A stretch of DNA of 25,868 bases from Verrucomicrobiota bacterium (GTDB lineage Bacteria; Verrucomicrobiota; Verrucomicrobiia; Limisphaerales; UBA1100): positions 1-25,868 of the forward strand of contig JAPKEI010000007.1 of the NCBI GenBank assembly GCA_028872685.1, written 5' to 3'. Positions 23,728 to 25,868 of this stretch are shown in pieces. The notes under the pieces were generated by a model. It was not told the origin of the DNA. It worked only from the letters and a program-made list of their open reading frames with translations, and did not search any database. The position numbers were made by a program, and so were the translations under genes. Each line of letters starts with the position of its first letter. The first letter of the stretch is position 1.

Positions 23728-23758
23728 AAAAAAAAACGGCGCGGTTGACCGCGCCGTT
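23728..23758 (-). terminator. Rho-independent terminator of the peroxiredoxin gene
   Basis: AACGGCGCGG (23735-23744) and CCGCGCCGTT (23749-23758) form a perfect 10-bp stem with a four-base loop. On the minus strand the stem is followed by nine T residues (23736-23728, partly shared with the stem). It starts about 20 bases after the peroxiredoxin stop codon, the textbook position. Confidence 0.92.
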
Positions 23759-23779
23759 GGGGTTGATTTTTGATTGGGT

Positions 23780-24415
23780 TTAGCCGTTTAGAGCTTCGTA
23801 GACATTGCCGACCATTCCTTCGTTTGGCGTTAGCGTTTTGTCTCCGGGGGTCCATTGGGCGGGGCAGGCTTCGGCGGGGTTGGCGGCGCAGTGGGCGTTG
23901 GCTTCCATCACGCGGGTCAGCTCTTCCATATTGCGGCCGACGTTGTAGAAGTTGACGGTGCCGCTCACGAGTTTGCCTTCGGGGCTAATGATGAATGTGC
24001 CGCGCAGGGCGAGACCGGTGGCGTCGTCGTACACGCCGAATAGGCTGGAGACCACGCCGGTGGTGTCGGCAGCGAGTGTGTATTTCACATCAGTCATTAA
24101 TTTTTCTTCACGGCACCAGGCGAGGTGGGCGAATTTGGTGTCGGTGGAAACGCCAATCACTTTCGCGCCGAGCTCGGTGAGCTTGGCATCTTGCGCGGCG
24201 AGGTCGGCCAATTCGGTGGGGCACACGAAGGTGAAGTCCGCCGGATAAAAAACGAGGATAGTCCACTTGCCGTCGGCTTTGAGGTTGGCAAGGCTGACTT
24301 CGCCGAAGGAGCCGGTGCTGGGCTCGAAGGTTTCCATTTCGAAATCCGGCACCTCTTCACCCACGCTCAGCACAGGGAGGTCGCCACACAATTCACAACC
24401 GAGTTCATCTGACAT
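23780..24415 (-). CDS. 2-Cys peroxiredoxin (AhpC/TSA family)
   Basis: The 211-residue product is a thioredoxin-fold peroxidase that reduces H2O2, organic peroxides or peroxynitrite in the cytoplasm. The peroxidatic Cys is in YPADFTFVCPTE (Cys65), and the resolving Cys is in EACPAQW (Cys184), giving a typical 2-Cys AhpC/Prx1 enzyme. The C-terminal tail after the resolving Cys is present (TPNEGMVGNVYEALNG). The N-terminus is unusual: about 20 residues with a CELC pair (Cys7, Cys10) before the usual VPDFEMETF start. Cys101 and Cys176 are further extra cysteines. The gene is monocistronic with a strong terminator downstream. No AhpF or OxyR gene is adjacent, so the reductant is not evident. Confidence 0.96.
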   Translation of the reverse strand: MSDELGCELCGDLPVLSVGEEVPDFEMETFEPSTGSFGEVSLANLKADGKWTILVFYPADFTFVCPTELADLAAQDAKLTELGAKVIGVSTDTKFAHLAWCREEKLMTDVKYTLAADTTGVVSSLFGVYDDATGLALRGTFIISPEGKLVSGTVNFYNVGRNMEELTRVMEANAHCAANPAEACPAQWTPGDKTLTPNEGMVGNVYEALNG

Positions 24416-24527
24416 ATTTATTCTTTCTGTTGAGGTTTAAAAAAGTCGGGGGATTGGATGCCTGAAGTACGATGGGAAGTCAATGGAAAGGTTGAAGGAG
24501 CTTGGCTTGGTTTCCCCTCAATCAATA

Positions 24528-25868
24528 TTAATTTTCCCAATCCTTTGCGCGCGTGAGGGCTTTGTTCCAGCCGGCGATTAGCGTGCGGCGCGCGGCGGGT
24601 TTCATTCGCGCGGCAAAACGCTTGTCCTGTCGCCACTGGGTGGTGATGTCCTTTTGCGATTTCCAATAACCGACCGCAAGGCCCGCCAAATACGCCGCGC
24701 CGAGGGCGGTGGTTTCTGTGATGCGTGGGCGAACGACAGGAACGTTCAGCAAATCGCTCTGAAACTGCATAAGTAAATTATTTGCGCTCGCACCGCCGTC
24801 CACGCGGAGTTCTTTTAGGCGCACACCCGCGTCGGCCTCCATAGCGGTTAGGACGTCACGCACTTGATAGGCGATGCCTTCCAGCGCGGCGCGGGCGATG
24901 TGGGCTTTGGTGGCGCCACGCGTGAGGCCGCACAAAATGCCGCGCGCGTGTTGGTCCCAATGGGGCGCGCCGAGTCCGGCGAAGGCGGGGACGAGGTACA
25001 CGCCGCCATTGTCCGGCACGCTGGCGGCGAGCTTTTCGATTTCAGCGGCGTTCTTAAAAAAGTTCAGTCCGTCACGCAGCCATTGCGTCACCGCGCCGGC
25101 GATGAAGATGCTGCCTTCCAGCGCGAACTCCGTGCGTCCGCCGATGCGCCAGGCGACGGTGGTGAGCAGATTGTTTTTGGACGGCATCGGTTTCGCACCG
25201 GTGTGCATGAGCATGAAGCAGCCGGTACCGTAAGTGTTTTTCACCATGCCGGGGCGGGTGCAGCATTGGCCGAAGAGGGCGGCTTGTTGGTCACCCGCGA
25301 TGCCGGCGATGGGGAGGGCTTTGCCGAAGAGTTTTGTTTCGCCAACGACTTCGCTGGAGCCGCGCACTTCGGGCAGCACGCTGCGTGGGATTTTGAAAAG
25401 TTTCAACAGCTCCGCGTCCCAATCGCCGGTGCGGAGGTTGTAAAGCATCGTGCGCGAGGCGTTGCTGGCGTCGGTGACGTGCGTGGTGCCGCCGGTGAGT
25501 TTCCAAATGAGCCACGAGTCCATTGTCCCAAAAGCTAGCCGCCCTTGGCGGGCGAGGGCGCGCGCGCCTTTCACGTGCTTGAGCAGCCACGCGATTTTGG
25601 TGGCGGAAAAATAGGCGTCGATGACGAGGCCGGTTTTGCGGCGGATGGTGGGGGCGTGGCCGGCGGCTTTGAGTCGGTCGCATTCCTTGGCGGTGCGGCG
25701 GTCCTGCCACACGATGGCGTTGGCGATAGGCTGGCCGGTTTGGCGATCCCACAGCAGGGTGGTCTCGCGTTGGTTGGTGATGCCGATGGCGGCAATTTGG
25801 GGGGCGGTGAGCTTGGCTTTTTTCAGCGCGGCCCGAGCGGTGGCGAGTTGGGTTTTCCAGATGGCCTC
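24528..25868 (-). CDS. glpK: Glycerol kinase, N-terminus beyond window edge
   Basis: 446 residues are visible, ending at a stop at 24528; roughly the first 50 residues of a normal 495-500 residue GlpK lie off the right edge. The enzyme phosphorylates glycerol to sn-glycerol 3-phosphate using ATP. FGGY-kinase signatures are present: [65 protein letters not shown] and the C-terminal [18 protein letters not shown]. These favour glycerol kinase over other FGGY kinases. The frame is intact across the visible part. A 112-base gap without a gene separates it from the peroxiredoxin on the same strand. No GlpF or GlpD gene is visible. Confidence 0.94.
   Translation of the reverse strand, partial: EAIWKTQLATARAALKKAKLTAPQIAAIGITNQRETTLLWDRQTGQPIANAIVWQDRRTAKECDRLKAAGHAPTIRRKTGLVIDAYFSATKIAWLLKHVKGARALARQGRLAFGTMDSWLIWKLTGGTTHVTDASNASRTMLYNLRTGDWDAELLKLFKIPRSVLPEVRGSSEVVGETKLFGKALPIAGIAGDQQAALFGQCCTRPGMVKNTYGTGCFMLMHTGAKPMPSKNNLLTTVAWRIGGRTEFALEGSIFIAGAVTQWLRDGLNFFKNAAEIEKLAASVPDNGGVYLVPAFAGLGAPHWDQHARGILCGLTRGATKAHIARAALEGIAYQVRDVLTAMEADAGVRLKELRVDGGASANNLLMQFQSDLLNVPVVRPRITETTALGAAYLAGLAVGYWKSQKDITTQWRQDKRFAARMKPAARRTLIAGWNKALTRAKDWEN

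Noticed and set aside
24416..24527. Small gene or regulatory RNA between the glycerol kinase and peroxiredoxin genes
   Set aside because: No coding frame, convincing promoter or stable hairpin could be found in these 112 bases.

Overview
The window looks like a chromosomal segment of a Verrucomicrobiota-type bacterium (PVC superphylum; a Planctomycetes relative is the main alternative). The strongest sign is the set of families that are expanded in that group: three proteins with Planctomycete-cytochrome/DUF1549/DUF1553 architecture, a DUF1501 protein, a DUF1080 protein and a WD40 protein. There is no phage, insertion sequence, CRISPR array, tRNA or rRNA that I can see. Both window edges cut a gene: a DUF1549 protein on the left and glycerol kinase on the right.

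Layout. 1-1452 (minus): C-terminally cut PSCyt1/DUF1549 protein, divergent from mqo. 1536-4017 (plus): malate:quinone oxidoreductase and a ROK-family sugar kinase-like protein. 4009-5762 (minus): queH (queuosine synthesis) behind an exported metallo-beta-lactamase-fold protein. 5855-6325 (plus): His/Asp-repeat lipoprotein with a Cys-rich metal-binding-like domain. 6377-10376 (plus): tightly packed DUF1549/DUF1553 - DUF1501 - WD40 operon. 10394-13883 (minus, convergent with it): DUF1080 protein followed by a 946-residue PSCyt1-DUF1549-golvesin-like-DUF1553 protein. 13933-18543 (minus): four-gene catabolic operon in the order aldehyde dehydrogenase, glutamine-synthetase-like ligase, iron-type alcohol dehydrogenase, class I glutamine amidotransferase. 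18750-23334 (plus, divergent): assimilatory sulfate-reduction operon cysI-cysH-cysD-cysN. 23335-23779: the only stretch over 300 bases without an intact gene; it holds a decayed vapBC-type toxin-antitoxin remnant and a Rho-independent terminator. 23780-24415 (minus): 2-Cys peroxiredoxin. 24528-25868 (minus): glycerol kinase, N-terminus off the window.

How the genes work together. The most interesting unit is the four-gene operon at 13933-18543. Its enzymes can be read as one gamma-glutamylation pathway: a ligase puts glutamate on an amine, an alcohol dehydrogenase and an aldehyde dehydrogenase oxidise the protected amino alcohol to an acid, and an amidotransferase-fold hydrolase releases glutamate. 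The alcohol dehydrogenase sits where the putrescine (Puu) route would have an amine oxidase, so the substrate may be an amino alcohol such as ethanolamine. The ligase has Trp where ammonia-using glutamine synthetases have the flap Glu. The cys operon makes sulfide from sulfate, but it pairs a PAPS-type CysH with a CysD/CysN that lacks an APS-kinase domain, so the kinase must be elsewhere. The DUF1549/DUF1501/WD40/DUF1080 block is a typical but functionally unresolved PVC cell-envelope gene set.
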